NCBI GenBank assembly: GCA_003561595.1
Contig: PWWF01000377.1
Location: 1 to 16,921 of the forward strand
Direction of reading: 5' to 3'
DNA from: Paracoccaceae bacterium
GTDB taxonomy: Bacteria > Pseudomonadota > Alphaproteobacteria > Rhodobacterales > Rhodobacteraceae
DNA length: 16,921 nt
In this document: in pieces, positions 7,301 to 14,591 of the stretch
Position numbering within the stretch: position 1 is the stretch's first letter
How the letters are laid out: every line of letters begins with the position of its first letter
Notes under the pieces: model-generated
Databases searched by the model: none
The model's input: the letters and a program-made list of their open reading frames with translations, nothing else
What the model was told of the DNA's origin: nothing
Program-made: the position numbers and the translations under genes

Positions 7301-8497
7301 GTGGTCTGTTCGATCAATGATATCACCGAACAGGTCGGCGCCGAAGATGCCCTGCGCCTGACCGCGCAAAAGGCCGAGGCCGCCAACCGCTCCAAATCGC
7401 AGTTCCTGGCGAATATGAGCCACGAAATCCGCACGCCGCTGAACGGTGTGCTGGGCATGGCGCAGGTGCTGGAAGGCGAATTGTCCGACCCCGGCCATCG
7501 CGAAATGCTGGCCACCATCCGCGCCTCGGGTGAGGTGCTGCTGGGCGTGCTGAACGACGTGCTCGACATGTCCAAGATCGAGGCCGGCAAGCTTGCGCTG
7601 GAACAGACCTGTTTCGTTCCGGCGGAACTCGCCACCCGGATCGAGGCGCTGCACGGGTTGCAGGCCCGCGAAAAGGGGTTGGGTTTTGAGCTGGTGGTCG
7701 CGCCCGATGCGCAGGCAACCCGGCTGGGGGATGTCGGCAGGCTGGCACAAATCATGCATAATCTGGTCGGAAATGCTGTGAAATTCACGGAATCCGGCCG
7801 TGTGACTGTCACTTTATCAACTGGTGCCGAAGACTCGCTGGAACTGACGGTGCGCGATACCGGGATCGGCATGACCGATGAACAACTCTCGCGCGTCTTT
7901 GATGATTTCGAACAGGCGGACGGCACAGTGACCCGGCGCTTTGGCGGGACGGGGCTGGGCATGTCCATCGTCCGGCGGCTGGTCGATCTGATGGGCGGGG
8001 TGATCGAGGTTGACAGCACCCCCGATGTCGGAACCGAGGTGCGGGTGCGCGTACCGCTGGCGCGCGCAGACCCCGACCCCGCCGCTGCGCCCGCACGCAC
8101 GCTGTCCGCGCTGGTCGGGTTGCGCGTGCTTGCCGCAGATGACAACCGCACCAACCGCACGATCCTGAAATCCATGCTGGCGCGGCTGGGGGTCGATGTG
8201 GTGCTGGCCGAAGACGGGCGCGCCGTGCTCGACGCCTGGGAGGCGGGACAATTCGATATGTACCTGCTCGATATTTCGATGCCCGGGCTTGACGGGATCA
8301 GCGCCCTGCGCCACCTGCGCGCGTTCGAGGTCGCGGCGGGGCAGGCCCCGACCCCGGCGCTCGCGATCACGGCCAATGTCATGTCGCATCAGGTGGATGA
8401 GTATCTGGAGGCCGGGTTTTCCGGGCATCTGGGCAAACCCTTCCGCCGCGACGATCTGGCCGATGCCCTTGTCACGGCCATTGCCGCGCGCGACTGA
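4367..8497 (+). CDS. Soluble hybrid sensor histidine kinase: GAF, six PAS domains, HisKA, HATPase, receiver
   Basis: Large cytosolic two-component kinase, up to 1376 aa, with no membrane segment. Domains in order: GAF (about 55-220); PAS1 (240-352, degenerate); PAS2 (360-475, ending DITERK); PAS3 of the PAS_7 type (492-608, YRNVFPKA, GREEEWIAERMEHHR); PAS4 (612-735) and PAS5 (736-857), close relatives with HPEDL/HPDDL and ELRMRHKNGDW/EIRMRHKKGHW; PAS6 (865-990). HisKA has phospho-acceptor His1019 in SHEIRTPLNG. The ATPase shows N1132/N1136, DTGIG (1164-1168) and GGTGLG (1193-1198). The receiver has Asp1258/1259, phospho-acceptor Asp1302, Thr1335 and Lys1357. It probably senses an intracellular or redox signal; the ligand is unknown. 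No Hpt or response regulator is adjacent. The start is uncertain: 4367 is a TTG without ribosome site and the first ~35 codons do not read like protein. Other candidates are GTG 4439, CTG 4472 (strong ribosome site) and GTG 4529. Confidence 0.93.
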   Translation: MWDLREFCAITVQTAPATSAPPGCVLRIWQRGDVSLNHEGTYPRPPDAGQHDERVSLAVKLLSDLLRESSRDADAAINNALARLGRFCAVERCFVCRFRQGPHGEEPETTHEWYAEGIAHYACVSLDQPGDKIGPWREHVSPDQAIEIEDVGELPESAPVKAMLQRRGVRALVAFPMLIGGQVAGLVGMDDLKGRRRFRRSEVELLNAVANAISALMAQADATQKVTAAHSAMAEARDRLSATLGALPELVIEVDADGRYTGVHTADPGQMMVPADRMIGLTHEEAMPADIAALNRRAMAEVDATGRSGPHPFWADTPRGRRRYAVTVSARPPHLPGAAPGYVFVSRDITEEWRLARDAERLGLIARRMTDLVMIIGLDDRIDWVNPAFEARTGWSLEDARGRSPKDLLHAPDTDPAVIAELAEAMTAGRPAQAELLSRTRDGTEFWTDIDLQPLHDSDGTLTGYVSIETDITERKQQAAQLEQLAREATDASKRLELAIEALPDAFAYFDADDRLVMSNSRYRNVFPKAAALMVPGARFEDILRAAVSSGDWPEAKGREEEWIAERMEHHRNHQGAMEQQIAGRWMRIIERATPDGGRGGMRIDITEVKEAERRLADIIHGAEAGTWEWHLPSDINLINARWAEIVGYTLDELKPLTIDVWRRLVHPEDLAVAHEKLGDVFGGKTDQFEYELRMRHKNGDWVRVLSRGRVARWSSDGRPEMMAGVHIDITALKRAEERLAEIIDAAAAGTWEIDVTSRDMRINDLWANMLGYEREELEGRPEYGFRDLVHPDDLAALDAQHDTRIVGGTDRFANEIRMRHKKGHWVWVLSRGQVMARDVDGTPLKIAGIHLDITERMRLETELTVERDYLARLMDTSASGIAAMDGDGRIIFANREAERILGLKASAINDMAFDAPEWSIAALDGGPFPTKDLPFPRVMAEGRTVRDIRFSIAKPDGTRRMLSVNAAPITTDGLNVRVVCSINDITEQVGAEDALRLTAQKAEAANRSKSQFLANMSHEIRTPLNGVLGMAQVLEGELSDPGHREMLATIRASGEVLLGVLNDVLDMSKIEAGKLALEQTCFVPAELATRIEALHGLQAREKGLGFELVVAPDAQATRLGDVGRLAQIMHNLVGNAVKFTESGRVTVTLSTGAEDSLELTVRDTGIGMTDEQLSRVFDDFEQADGTVTRRFGGTGLGMSIVRRLVDLMGGVIEVDSTPDVGTEVRVRVPLARADPDPAAAPARTLSALVGLRVLAADDNRTNRTILKSMLARLGVDVVLAEDGRAVLDAWEAGQFDMYLLDISMPGLDGISALRHLRAFEVAAGQAPTPALAITANVMSHQVDEYLEAGFSGHLGKPFRRDDLADALVTAIAARD
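4456..4463 (+). promoter_or_regulatory. Strong ribosome site inside the nominal 5' end of the hybrid kinase
   Basis: GAGAGGAG is the only good Shine-Dalgarno sequence near the start of the hybrid kinase. Eight bases downstream, in frame, is CTG at 4472, a rare start codon. Directly after the site is an out-of-frame ATG (4464) that reads only Met-Phe-Arg-stop. It suggests initiation at 4472 rather than at the annotated TTG. Confidence 0.4.
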
Positions 8498-8580
8498 GTC
8501 ATCCCCTGCAATGCGCGGGCGGGGCTGGCGGCCCGCAGCAGAACCGGCTATCGGTAATGCGCCCTACGCTTCGAGGACCA

Positions 8581-8670
8581 ATGAGCAATGCAGACCGTGC
8601 TGCCCTTTTGCCCATCCTGCCAAAGCGCAGGCCGGATAGCGGGCGATGCGAATGGCTGAGATTGCCATGA
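8581..8670 (+). CDS. Possible 29-codon leader frame ahead of the TauE/SafE gene
   Basis: ATG at 8581, preceded by GAGGA (8573-8577, very close spacing), opens a 29-residue frame starting MSNADRAALLPILP. Its stop overlaps the in-frame ATG at 8667 of the permease as ATGA, the layout of translational coupling. The peptide is basic in the middle and matches nothing I know. It may be chance; in GC-rich DNA a frame this long is unremarkable. Confidence 0.2.
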   Translation: MSNADRAALLPILPKRRPDSGRCEWLRLP

Positions 8671-9476
8671 CAACCTATCTGTTGCTCGCGCTCGGCCTGA
8701 CGCTGACGGGCGTTGTGGCGGGTATCCTGTCGGGGTTGCTGGGCGTGGGGGGCGGTATTGTCGTGGTGCCGGTCCTGTTCTGGATGTTCACCATGCTCGG
8801 TTACCCGCCGGAACTGGGCATGCAGGTCGCTGTCGGCACATCACTGGTCACTGTCGCGATCACGGCGCTCAGTTCCGCCAGATCGCATATGGCGCGCGGG
8901 TCGGTCGATATGGTGCTGTGGCGCCGATGGGCGCCATGGATGGTGCTGGGCGCGCTGGCCGGGGGCACATTGGCCGGGTTGGTCGATGGCACATTGCTGC
9001 TGATCGTCTTTGGCACGGTCGCGCTGCTGGTGGCCTGGAACATGGCGCGCCCCAATCCGCGCACCCTTGCGCCTGCCCTGCCCGAACGGCGCGGCGCGCA
9101 ACCTGCGATGGCCGGAAGCGTGGGCTTCATCTCGGCCATGATGGGGATCGGATCGGGAACGCTGGGGGTGCCATTGATGACGGCGTTTTCCGTGCCGGTG
9201 CATCGCGCAGTCGGGACAGCGGCAGCGCTGGGGCTGATGATCGGGGTACCCGGCGCGCTGGCCATGATGGTATTCGGCATTGGCGCCGAAGAGCGCCCGC
9301 CCCTGTCCATCGGCTATGTCAGCGTGATCGCCGTGGTGCTGATCCTGCCGACCTCGGTGCTGAGCGCGCCGCTTGGTGTGCGGCTCGCGCATGCGCTGCA
9401 ACCTGTCTGGATCAAACGCGCCTTTGCCGTGTTCCTGTGCCTGACCGCCCTGCGCATGCTGACCAGCGCGCTCTGA
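8667..9476 (+). CDS. TauE/SafE-family membrane permease (sulfite/sulfonate exporter type)
   Basis: Inner-membrane protein of the TauE/SafE (former DUF81) family, about 269 aa, the usual length; members export sulfite, sulfoacetate or other small anions, but substrates are rarely known. Seen: about eight hydrophobic segments in two halves, each opening with the family's glycine-rich loop: GLLGVGGGIVVVPVLF in the first half and MMGIGSGTLGVPLM in the second. GTSLVTVAITALSSARSH follows the second segment, as in relatives. In-frame ATGs lie at 8646, 8652 and 8667; I prefer 8667 because the first membrane segment starts right after it and it forms an ATGA overlap with a small upstream frame, but none has a strong ribosome site. 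It ends 8 bases from the convergent histidine kinase. No sulfonate catabolism gene is near. Confidence 0.85.
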   Translation: MTTYLLLALGLTLTGVVAGILSGLLGVGGGIVVVPVLFWMFTMLGYPPELGMQVAVGTSLVTVAITALSSARSHMARGSVDMVLWRRWAPWMVLGALAGGTLAGLVDGTLLLIVFGTVALLVAWNMARPNPRTLAPALPERRGAQPAMAGSVGFISAMMGIGSGTLGVPLMTAFSVPVHRAVGTAAALGLMIGVPGALAMMVFGIGAEERPPLSIGYVSVIAVVLILPTSVLSAPLGVRLAHALQPVWIKRAFAVFLCLTALRMLTSAL

Positions 9477-9484
9477 ACGCGGCG

Positions 9485-10843
9485 TCACGCATCGCGCGCG
9501 GGCCGAGCATCCTCCGCAGGCAGCCAGAAGGTAAAGACCGACCCCTCGCCCGGCACGGTGCGAAAGCTGATCCGCCCGTGCTGCAATTCCGCAAGCGCCT
9601 GCGCCAGCGACAGCCCCAGCCCGGCGCCATCCTTCTGCACGGCCCCCCGGTAATACCGGTCGAAGACATGGGGCTGATCCTTTAGCGCGATCCCTGCGCC
9701 CTTGTCGCTGACCTCGCAGGCGATCTGGCCACCGCGCCGGAAGACCCGGGCCTCGACGGGCTGCCCCTCTTCACTGAATTTCAGCGCATTCGACACCAGG
9801 TTTTCCAGCACATGCCCGGCAAGGTGCGCGTCGCACAGCGCCGTCAATGGCCCGTCCCCGGTTGTCAGTTTCAATATCCGCCCCGGATAGCGTACCTGCG
9901 CATCGGCCAGAGTGGATTGCGCAAGCTGGTCCAGTGGCACCGGGGCAAAGGCCGCCTGCAACTGGTCATTGTCCAGCCGCGCCAGCAGCAGCACCGTATC
10001 GCTCAGATGTGTCAGCCGCCCGATCGCGCCCGAGACGATCTCGCGCCGCTCGATCACATCCTGCGGCGTGATCCTGTCGCCCTTGCGCTCCAGCCGGTGC
10101 ATCGCACTGTCGATCAGGCTGAGCGGCGTGCGTAACTGATGCGACACGATGGCGGCTAAATCGCGATACATGCTCGCGATATCGCGTTCCTGTTCCAACA
10201 GGCGGTTCGCGCGCAGATTCTCGACATCGGCCTGATGCAACTGCCGCTGCTTGCGCAGCAACAGCCCCGATATCGCCAGCGCGGTCAGCAGCGACAGAAC
10301 CACGGCGGCCATGATCAGCCGCTGGGTTTGGCGATAGGCGTCAAGGCGCCCGGCGGCCTCGTCCCAGTCCTTGATCATCACATCATTCGCGATCCGGTTG
10401 ATCCCCGGTGTCAGCCGCGCCCCAAGCGCGGCCAGCGCGTCATGCAGCGCCGGGTCAGGCCCGTGCTCCTGCGGGTCGAGCGCCAGCATCTCATCGGTCA
10501 TGGCGCGCACCTTGTCCAGATGGCCCAGCGTCTCCAGATAGCGCGCCTGCGGCCCCTCTTGCAGCATGCTCAGGCGCGCCAGCGTCAAATCGAAGCGCTG
10601 CGCGATCTCGGATGCCTCGCGGTCGGGGACAGAGGCGGCGAGTGTGAGCGACTGAAGCTCCATCTGCGTCTGGCTGGTGACCCACAGCATGTTCTGCGTG
10701 GCCGCAATGCGCATGTCGCGTTCCAGTTCCGAGGATTTGGCAAGCGCAAAGGCCAGCGAACCCAGAAAGACTACCAGCACCGGAACAAAGGGCGCGTATC
10801 GCCGCCATGCCGGGACAGCGCGCAGGGCCGAACGGTCGCTCAT
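9485..10843 (-). CDS. Membrane-bound sensor histidine kinase
   Basis: Two-component sensor kinase, 452 aa. Seen: a first membrane segment at 16-36, an extracytoplasmic region of about 140 residues (37-175) that looks all-helical and has no domain I recognise, and a second membrane segment at 176-196. A short helical linker follows, then HisKA with phospho-acceptor His235 in SHQLRTP. The ATPase shows the N-box ENLVSNALKF (347-356), DKGAGI (380-385) and DGAGLGLSLA (405-414). There is no HAMP that I can identify and no receiver domain. The ATG at 10843 overlaps the stop of a 28-codon frame (ATGA). No response regulator lies beside it in the window, so its partner is elsewhere. It converges on the TauE/SafE gene with an 8-base gap, leaving no room for a conventional terminator between them. 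Confidence 0.92.
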   Translation of the reverse strand: MSDRSALRAVPAWRRYAPFVPVLVVFLGSLAFALAKSSELERDMRIAATQNMLWVTSQTQMELQSLTLAASVPDREASEIAQRFDLTLARLSMLQEGPQARYLETLGHLDKVRAMTDEMLALDPQEHGPDPALHDALAALGARLTPGINRIANDVMIKDWDEAAGRLDAYRQTQRLIMAAVVLSLLTALAISGLLLRKQRQLHQADVENLRANRLLEQERDIASMYRDLAAIVSHQLRTPLSLIDSAMHRLERKGDRITPQDVIERREIVSGAIGRLTHLSDTVLLLARLDNDQLQAAFAPVPLDQLAQSTLADAQVRYPGRILKLTTGDGPLTALCDAHLAGHVLENLVSNALKFSEEGQPVEARVFRRGGQIACEVSDKGAGIALKDQPHVFDRYYRGAVQKDGAGLGLSLAQALAELQHGRISFRTVPGEGSVFTFWLPAEDARPARDA

Positions 10844-10926
10844 GCGCGGCCCTCGGCATCAGGCCGGGCGTGCCACAGGGTTGTGTCTTGCGTGGGGGTC
10901 AGCACCATCAGCATGGGCCGGATCAT
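10840..10926 (-). CDS. Possible 28-codon leader frame ahead of the histidine kinase
   Basis: ATG at 10926 opens a 28-residue frame starting MIRPMLMVLTP, with a weak GGAA upstream, and its stop overlaps the kinase ATG as ATGA. It could couple translation to the kinase or be the decayed end of a missing partner gene. I do not recognise the peptide. The rest of the 10927-11068 spacer holds nothing I can name. Confidence 0.2.
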   Translation of the reverse strand: MIRPMLMVLTPTQDTTLWHARPDAEGRA

Positions 10927-11068
10927 ACGAAATTCCGCGCGCACGGCAATTCGTTCGTCGCATCTGGCCGGGCAAAACGCAGTGTTCGTGCCAGGGCGCA
11001 GGGGTCCCATGCCATTCCCATGTCGGAAAGCGGATGTCGCCGCGCCAATGATCTGATACACAGACCCC

Positions 11069-11452
11069 ATGTTCCGACTGTTCGACATGCTGGGCAAATC
11101 GACCGCCATGCGCGCGCTGGATGATGCGTTCCGCGCGGTGGGCCTGCACCCGCTGCAAATCCCCGAGCCGGTCAAGCTGACCGTGATCCAGTTGACCAAG
11201 CGACAGGTCGATGAGCGCAGCCGCGATGCGATGCTGGCGCATTCCGCAAAGCTGATGGGCTATTGCATGCTGGGGGCGGAGCATTTCACCGAGACCAACA
11301 GCGCAGAGGACGCCGCGCGGCAGGACGCGCGGCTGGAGGACGCGCTGGAGGCAGGCGACACCTTTGATGCCAAGCTGGTCCTGCTGGCGCTGCATGCCGA
11401 TCTGATCGCGCCCGATATCGCAGACCGGATCGATATGGATGATCTGCCCTGA
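11069..11452 (+). CDS. Uncharacterised small protein
   Basis: I cannot assign a function. The 127-residue product is soluble, with no signal peptide or membrane segment, and is rich in alpha-helix-forming residues. It starts MFRLFDMLGKSTAMRALDDAF and has an acidic C-terminal third ending DIADRIDMDDLP. Two cysteine-free stretches flank one YCMLGAEHF segment (single Cys). Codon use matches the surrounding genes, the frame ends directly on a strong hairpin terminator, and it stands alone after a 225-base divergent spacer, so I take it as a real, monocistronic gene. The ATG has no clear Shine-Dalgarno sequence. I believe similar proteins occur in Rhodobacteraceae, but cannot check. Confidence 0.7.
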   Translation: MFRLFDMLGKSTAMRALDDAFRAVGLHPLQIPEPVKLTVIQLTKRQVDERSRDAMLAHSAKLMGYCMLGAEHFTETNSAEDAARQDARLEDALEAGDTFDAKLVLLALHADLIAPDIADRIDMDDLP

Positions 11453-11481
11453 CACGGCGCGCGCGCGCGTCGTGTCTGTTT
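11451..11481 (+). terminator. Rho-independent terminator after the small protein gene
   Basis: GACACG (11451-11456) pairs with CGTGTC (11471-11476); the stem continues inward through one G-U pair and four G-C pairs to a 4-base loop, giving an 11-bp GC-rich hairpin. TGTTT follows. It overlaps the stop codon at 11450-11452. The T tract is short, but the stem is strong. Confidence 0.6.
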
Positions 11482-11606
11482 CCGCCCGCCGGGTGCATAG
11501 TCCAGCGTATCCACAGGCTTTTCACCCATCACATGTGCGTCGATAATCCTGTACCAGCGCCGCCAGCGTGACGCTGCCGATGGGACAGGCGATGTCCGAA
11601 GCGGTA

Positions 11607-11634
11607 TATTTGAGTATTTTTGGCAAGATGAAGC
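11607..11634 (+). repeat. 28-bp AT-rich intergenic repeat, copy 2
   Basis: Exact copy, same orientation, of the element at 1701-1728. It stands between the terminator of the small protein gene and the promoter of the thiamine operon. Apart from the terminator, this copy, the promoter and the riboswitch, I see nothing in the 11453-11876 gap. Confidence 0.7.
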
Positions 11635-11686
11635 CATGGGGCTGGGGCTCTGCCGCTTGTCTCAGGCCGGGCACGGGGCGATTGCC

Positions 11687-11715
11687 TTGTCACCGCGATC
11701 ATCTGCGATTATGTC
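11687..11715 (+). promoter_or_regulatory. Probable sigma-70 type promoter of the thiamine operon
   Basis: TTGTCA (11687-11692) and TATGTC (11710-11715) are separated by 17 bases. The -35 matches consensus at five of six positions; the -10 is weaker. Transcription would begin near 11722, immediately before the TPP riboswitch, which supports the call. Confidence 0.5.
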
Positions 11716-11724
11716 TGGCGTGTA

Positions 11725-11809
11725 ACCGTTGGGGTGCCCCGTCCGTGGGCTGAGAGGCGCAAGCCAACCCATCGAACCTGATCCGGATCATACCGGCGGA
11801 GGGAACGGT
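11725..11809 (+). ncRNA. TPP riboswitch (THI element)
   Basis: Leader RNA that binds thiamine pyrophosphate and shuts down the operon when the vitamin is plentiful. Seen: closing stem P1 ACCGTT (11725-11730) with AACGGT (11804-11809); GGGGTGCC next to P1; the invariant CTGAGA (11750-11755) of the pyrimidine-sensing arm; and ACCTGATCCGGATCATACC with GGCGGAGGGAA on the pyrophosphate-sensing arm. Between it and the thiD start are a short GCGCG-ACAT-CGCGC hairpin (11818-11831) and no T tract, so control is more likely at translation initiation than by termination. All seven thi/ten genes downstream would fall under it. Confidence 0.96.
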
Positions 11810-11876
11810 GAGAATGTGCGCGACATCGCGCGAGTTCCGTTTCCCTGCACTGGCGATAGACGCAAGGGGGCGGCAA

Positions 11877-12680
11877 GTGGTTCCGATAGCACTGACGATA
11901 GCAGGGTCCGATTCGGGCGGCGGCGCGGGTATTCAGGCCGATCTGAAGGCGTTTTCCGCGCTGCATGTCTATGGGGCGAGCGTCATCACGGCCCTGACCG
12001 CGCAGAACACCCGCGCTGTCACGATGGTCGAGCCCGCCAGCCCTGCCATGATCGCGGCCCAGATGGGCGCCGTATTCGACGATCTGGACATCCGCGCGGT
12101 CAAACTGGGCATGCTGGGCGGGCCAGAGGCGATTGCGGCTGTGGCACAGGGGCTGGAGGGGCGCAACCTGCCGGTGGTGCTGGACCCGGTGATGGTGGCG
12201 AAATCGGGCGACCGGCTGCTGCCGCAGGACGCGCTGGACGCCTTGCGCCGCCAGCTTGTGCCACGTGCCACGCTGCTGACGCCGAACCTGCCCGAAGCGG
12301 GCGATCTGCTGGGCTGCGCGCCTGCCCATGACGAGGCCGAGATGACCCGTCAGGGCCATGCCCTGCGCGAGATGGGCGCGCAGGCGGTGCTGATGAAGGG
12401 CGGCCATGCCAAGGGCGCGGAATGCGTGGACCTGCTGATCGCCGAGACCGGGATCACGCGGCTTTCCGCCTCGCGTCAGGCGACACGCAACACCCATGGC
12501 ACAGGCTGCACGCTATCGGCCGCGATCGCTGCCGGGCTGGCACATGGGCTGGGGTTGGAGCAGGCGGTGATCCGCGCGCATGACTATCTGCAAGGCGCGA
12601 TTGCGGCGGCGGACGGGCTGCAGGTCGGCTCCGGGCGCGGGCCAGTGCATCATTGCCACGAAGCGTGGCGCCATGGCTGA
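11877..12680 (+). CDS. thiD: Hydroxymethylpyrimidine/phosphomethylpyrimidine kinase
   Basis: Phosphorylates HMP and then HMP-phosphate to HMP-PP, the pyrimidine half of thiamine. 267 aa, standard for ThiD. Seen: ALTIAGSDSGGGAGIQADLK (5-24) with the substrate loop; MLGG after VKLG; DPVMVAKSG (103-111); LTPNLPEA; LMKGGH (172-177); and HGTGCTLSAA with the catalytic Cys211. I chose GTG at 11877 because family homology starts exactly there and AAGGGGG (11864-11870) lies 6 bases upstream. The frame is open back to a GTG at 11808, but that overlaps riboswitch stem P1. First gene of the operon; its stop lies 8 bases inside thiO. Confidence 0.95.
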   Translation: MVPIALTIAGSDSGGGAGIQADLKAFSALHVYGASVITALTAQNTRAVTMVEPASPAMIAAQMGAVFDDLDIRAVKLGMLGGPEAIAAVAQGLEGRNLPVVLDPVMVAKSGDRLLPQDALDALRRQLVPRATLLTPNLPEAGDLLGCAPAHDEAEMTRQGHALREMGAQAVLMKGGHAKGAECVDLLIAETGITRLSASRQATRNTHGTGCTLSAAIAAGLAHGLGLEQAVIRAHDYLQGAIAAADGLQVGSGRGPVHHCHEAWRHG

Positions 12681-13638
12681 TGTGACCATCATCGGCGCGG
12701 GGGTGGCCGGGCTGTGCGCGGCCCATGCCGTGCTGGGCGCAGGCCTGACCCCGCGCCTGATCGACCGCCATGGCGCGCCGGGGCCGCATGGGTGTTCGTG
12801 GTGGGCCGGGGGGATGCTCGCACCATTTTGCGAAGGGGCCGTTTCCGAACCTGCCATTGTCGCCCATGGCCAGCGCGCGGCGGCGTTCTGGGCGGGGGTG
12901 ACCCCGGTTGCGCAGCGCGGCTCGCTTGTCGTGGCGTTGCAGCGCGACCGGGCTGAGCTGGATCGCTTCGCGCGCCGCACCAGCGGGCATCGCGCCATTG
13001 ATGACCTGTGCGCGCTGGAACCCGATCTGGGCACGCCCCAACCCGCCCTGTTCCTTGAGCAAGAGGCGCATCTGGACCCGCGCGCAGCACTTGCCGATCT
13101 GGTCACCGCGCTGGCCGCGCGCGGGGTGCAGATCGAACGGGCCGAGGCCACGCCGCAGGACATCAGCGGCCCGGTGATCGACGCGCGCGGCATGGCTGCA
13201 GACTTGCCGGGGCTGCGCGGGGTGCGCGGCGAAATGGTGGTGCTGCGCGCGCCCGAGATCCGGCTGTCGCGCCCCGTCCGCCTGCTGCATCCGCGCCATC
13301 CGATCTACATCGTGCCGCGCGCGGGCGGGGTGTTCATGCTGGGCGCCACGCAACTGGAAAGCAGCGACCGGCGCGGGGTGTCCGCGCGCGCCGTGCTGGA
13401 ATTGCTGAGCGCGGCCTATGCGCTTGATCCGCGCTTTGCCGAGGCCGAATTGCTGGAAACCGGCGCCGATCTGCGGCCGGCCTATCCCGACAATGTGCCG
13501 CGTGTGACTATCCGGGGGCGGGTGCTGCATCTGAACGGGTTGTTCCGGCACGGCTATCTGATGGCGCCCGCGCTGGCCGAACAGGCCACGGCGTATCTGA
13601 CCAAGGGGATCAAGGGGGATCTGCTGCATGAGGATTGA
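12673..13638 (+). CDS. thiO: Glycine oxidase ThiO
   Basis: FAD-dependent glycine oxidase that makes dehydroglycine (iminoacetate) for thiazole assembly, the oxygen-using alternative to ThiH. 321 aa. Seen: VTIIGAGVAGLCAAH (4-18) with the FAD-binding GxGxxG; SWWAGGMLAPFCE (42-54), the ThiO signature; and GLFRHGYLMAPALAE near the end, the substrate-side region of D-amino-acid-oxidase-type enzymes. It overlaps thiD by 8 bases and thiS by 11 bases, so it is translated within the operon. The ATG at 12673 is where homology begins; the ribosome site is weak, suggesting coupling to thiD. The product has limited identity to other DAO-fold amine oxidases, but operon context makes ThiO clear. Confidence 0.92.
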   Translation: MADVTIIGAGVAGLCAAHAVLGAGLTPRLIDRHGAPGPHGCSWWAGGMLAPFCEGAVSEPAIVAHGQRAAAFWAGVTPVAQRGSLVVALQRDRAELDRFARRTSGHRAIDDLCALEPDLGTPQPALFLEQEAHLDPRAALADLVTALAARGVQIERAEATPQDISGPVIDARGMAADLPGLRGVRGEMVVLRAPEIRLSRPVRLLHPRHPIYIVPRAGGVFMLGATQLESSDRRGVSARAVLELLSAAYALDPRFAEAELLETGADLRPAYPDNVPRVTIRGRVLHLNGLFRHGYLMAPALAEQATAYLTKGIKGDLLHED

Positions 13639-13825
13639 GGTGAATGGCGAATCGCGCGAATTGGCCGGTCCGACCCTGGCCGATGCGCTGGCAGAGCTGG
13701 GCTGGGCCGATGCGCGTGTGGCCACTGCGCTGAACGGCGCATTCGTGCCCAAGGGCGCGCGGGGCGAAACTGCGCTGAATGCGGGCGACCGGCTGGAAGT
13801 GCTGGCCCCCATGCAGGGGGGCTGA
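13628..13825 (+). CDS. thiS: Thiamine sulfur carrier protein ThiS
   Basis: Ubiquitin-like sulfur carrier, 65 aa, the usual size. Its C-terminal glycine is adenylated by ThiF and converted to a thiocarboxylate that donates sulfur to ThiG. Seen: [12 protein letters not shown] start, [10 protein letters not shown] helix, [11 protein letters not shown] strand, and the required Gly-Gly C-terminus (APMQGG). AAGGGGG lies 9 bases upstream of the ATG. It begins inside the end of thiO and stops 4 bases before thiG. Confidence 0.95.
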   Translation: MRIEVNGESRELAGPTLADALAELGWADARVATALNGAFVPKGARGETALNAGDRLEVLAPMQGG

Positions 13826-13829
13826 GGGG

Positions 13830-14591
13830 ATGCGCGATTTCCATGGCGTCCGGCTGGCCAGCCCGCTGATGCTGGGCACGGCGCAATACCCCTCTCCCGC
13901 CGTGATGGAGGAGGCCTTTCGCGCATCCGGTGCGTCAGTCGCCACTGTGTCGCTGCGGCGCGAGGGCGGGCAGGGGCAGGCATTCTGGGACATCATCAGG
14001 GGGCTGGGCTTGCATGTGCTGCCCAATACCGCAGGGTGCCACAGCGCACGCGAGGCGATCACCACTGCGCAGATGGCGCGCGAGTTGTTCGGCACGAACT
14101 GGATCAAGCTGGAAGTGATCGGCGATGCCGACACGTTGCAACCTGACCCGTTCGGTTTGCTGGAGGCGACCGAGGCACTGGCCGCCGACGGGTTCGAGGT
14201 CTTTCCCTTTACGACCGAAGATCAGGTTCTGGCCAAGCGACTGCTGGAGGCTGGCGCACAGGTGCTGATGCCCTGGGGCGCGCCCATCGGGTCCGGGCTG
14301 GGGCTGAACAACCGCTACGGGCTGCGCACCCTGCGCGCGGCTTTCCCCGATGTGCCAATGGTCATTGACGCGGGCCTCGGCCTGCCCAGCCATGCGGCGG
14401 ACGCGCTGGAAATGGGCTTTGACGCGGTGCTGCTGAATACGGCCGTTGCGCAGGCGGGCGATCCGGTGGCGATGGCGCGCGCGTTTGCGCTGGCGGTCGA
14501 GGCCGGGGCACTGGCGCGGCAGGCCGACCCGATGGCCCCGCGCGACATGGCTCAACCTTCAACCCCTGTTATCGGAAAGGCCTGGCTGTGA
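13830..14591 (+). CDS. thiG: Thiazole synthase
   Basis: Forms the thiazole phosphate ring from 1-deoxy-D-xylulose 5-phosphate, dehydroglycine and ThiS thiocarboxylate. 253 aa, normal. Seen: [12 protein letters not shown] (11-22); [11 protein letters not shown] (66-76); [10 protein letters not shown] (90-99), with Lys93 forming the Schiff base; [11 protein letters not shown] for phosphate binding; [19 protein letters not shown]; and [16 protein letters not shown] near the end. ATG at 13830 follows AGGGGG at 9 bases; the frame is open further upstream, but that part overlaps thiS. Its TGA overlaps the thiE GTG. Confidence 0.96.
   Translation: MRDFHGVRLASPLMLGTAQYPSPAVMEEAFRASGASVATVSLRREGGQGQAFWDIIRGLGLHVLPNTAGCHSAREAITTAQMARELFGTNWIKLEVIGDADTLQPDPFGLLEATEALAADGFEVFPFTTEDQVLAKRLLEAGAQVLMPWGAPIGSGLGLNNRYGLRTLRAAFPDVPMVIDAGLGLPSHAADALEMGFDAVLLNTAVAQAGDPVAMARAFALAVEAGALARQADPMAPRDMAQPSTPVIGKAWL

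Noticed and set aside
5207..7759. An open frame of 850 codons on the minus strand opposite the hybrid kinase.
   Set aside because: It lies wholly antisense to a gene with clear domains and matches no family; long antisense frames are expected in DNA with this GC content and codon use.
8508..8545. GCGGGC ... GCCCGC hairpin after the hybrid kinase as a terminator.
   Set aside because: Short stem, ten-base loop and no T tract; not convincing.
11260..11637. A minus-strand frame across the end of the small protein gene, the terminator and the second 28-bp repeat.
   Set aside because: Its start is made by the repeat itself, as in the false extension of soxD at 1662-1776, and the rest resembles no protein. 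I considered a decayed gene at 11480-11600 but found no recognisable piece.
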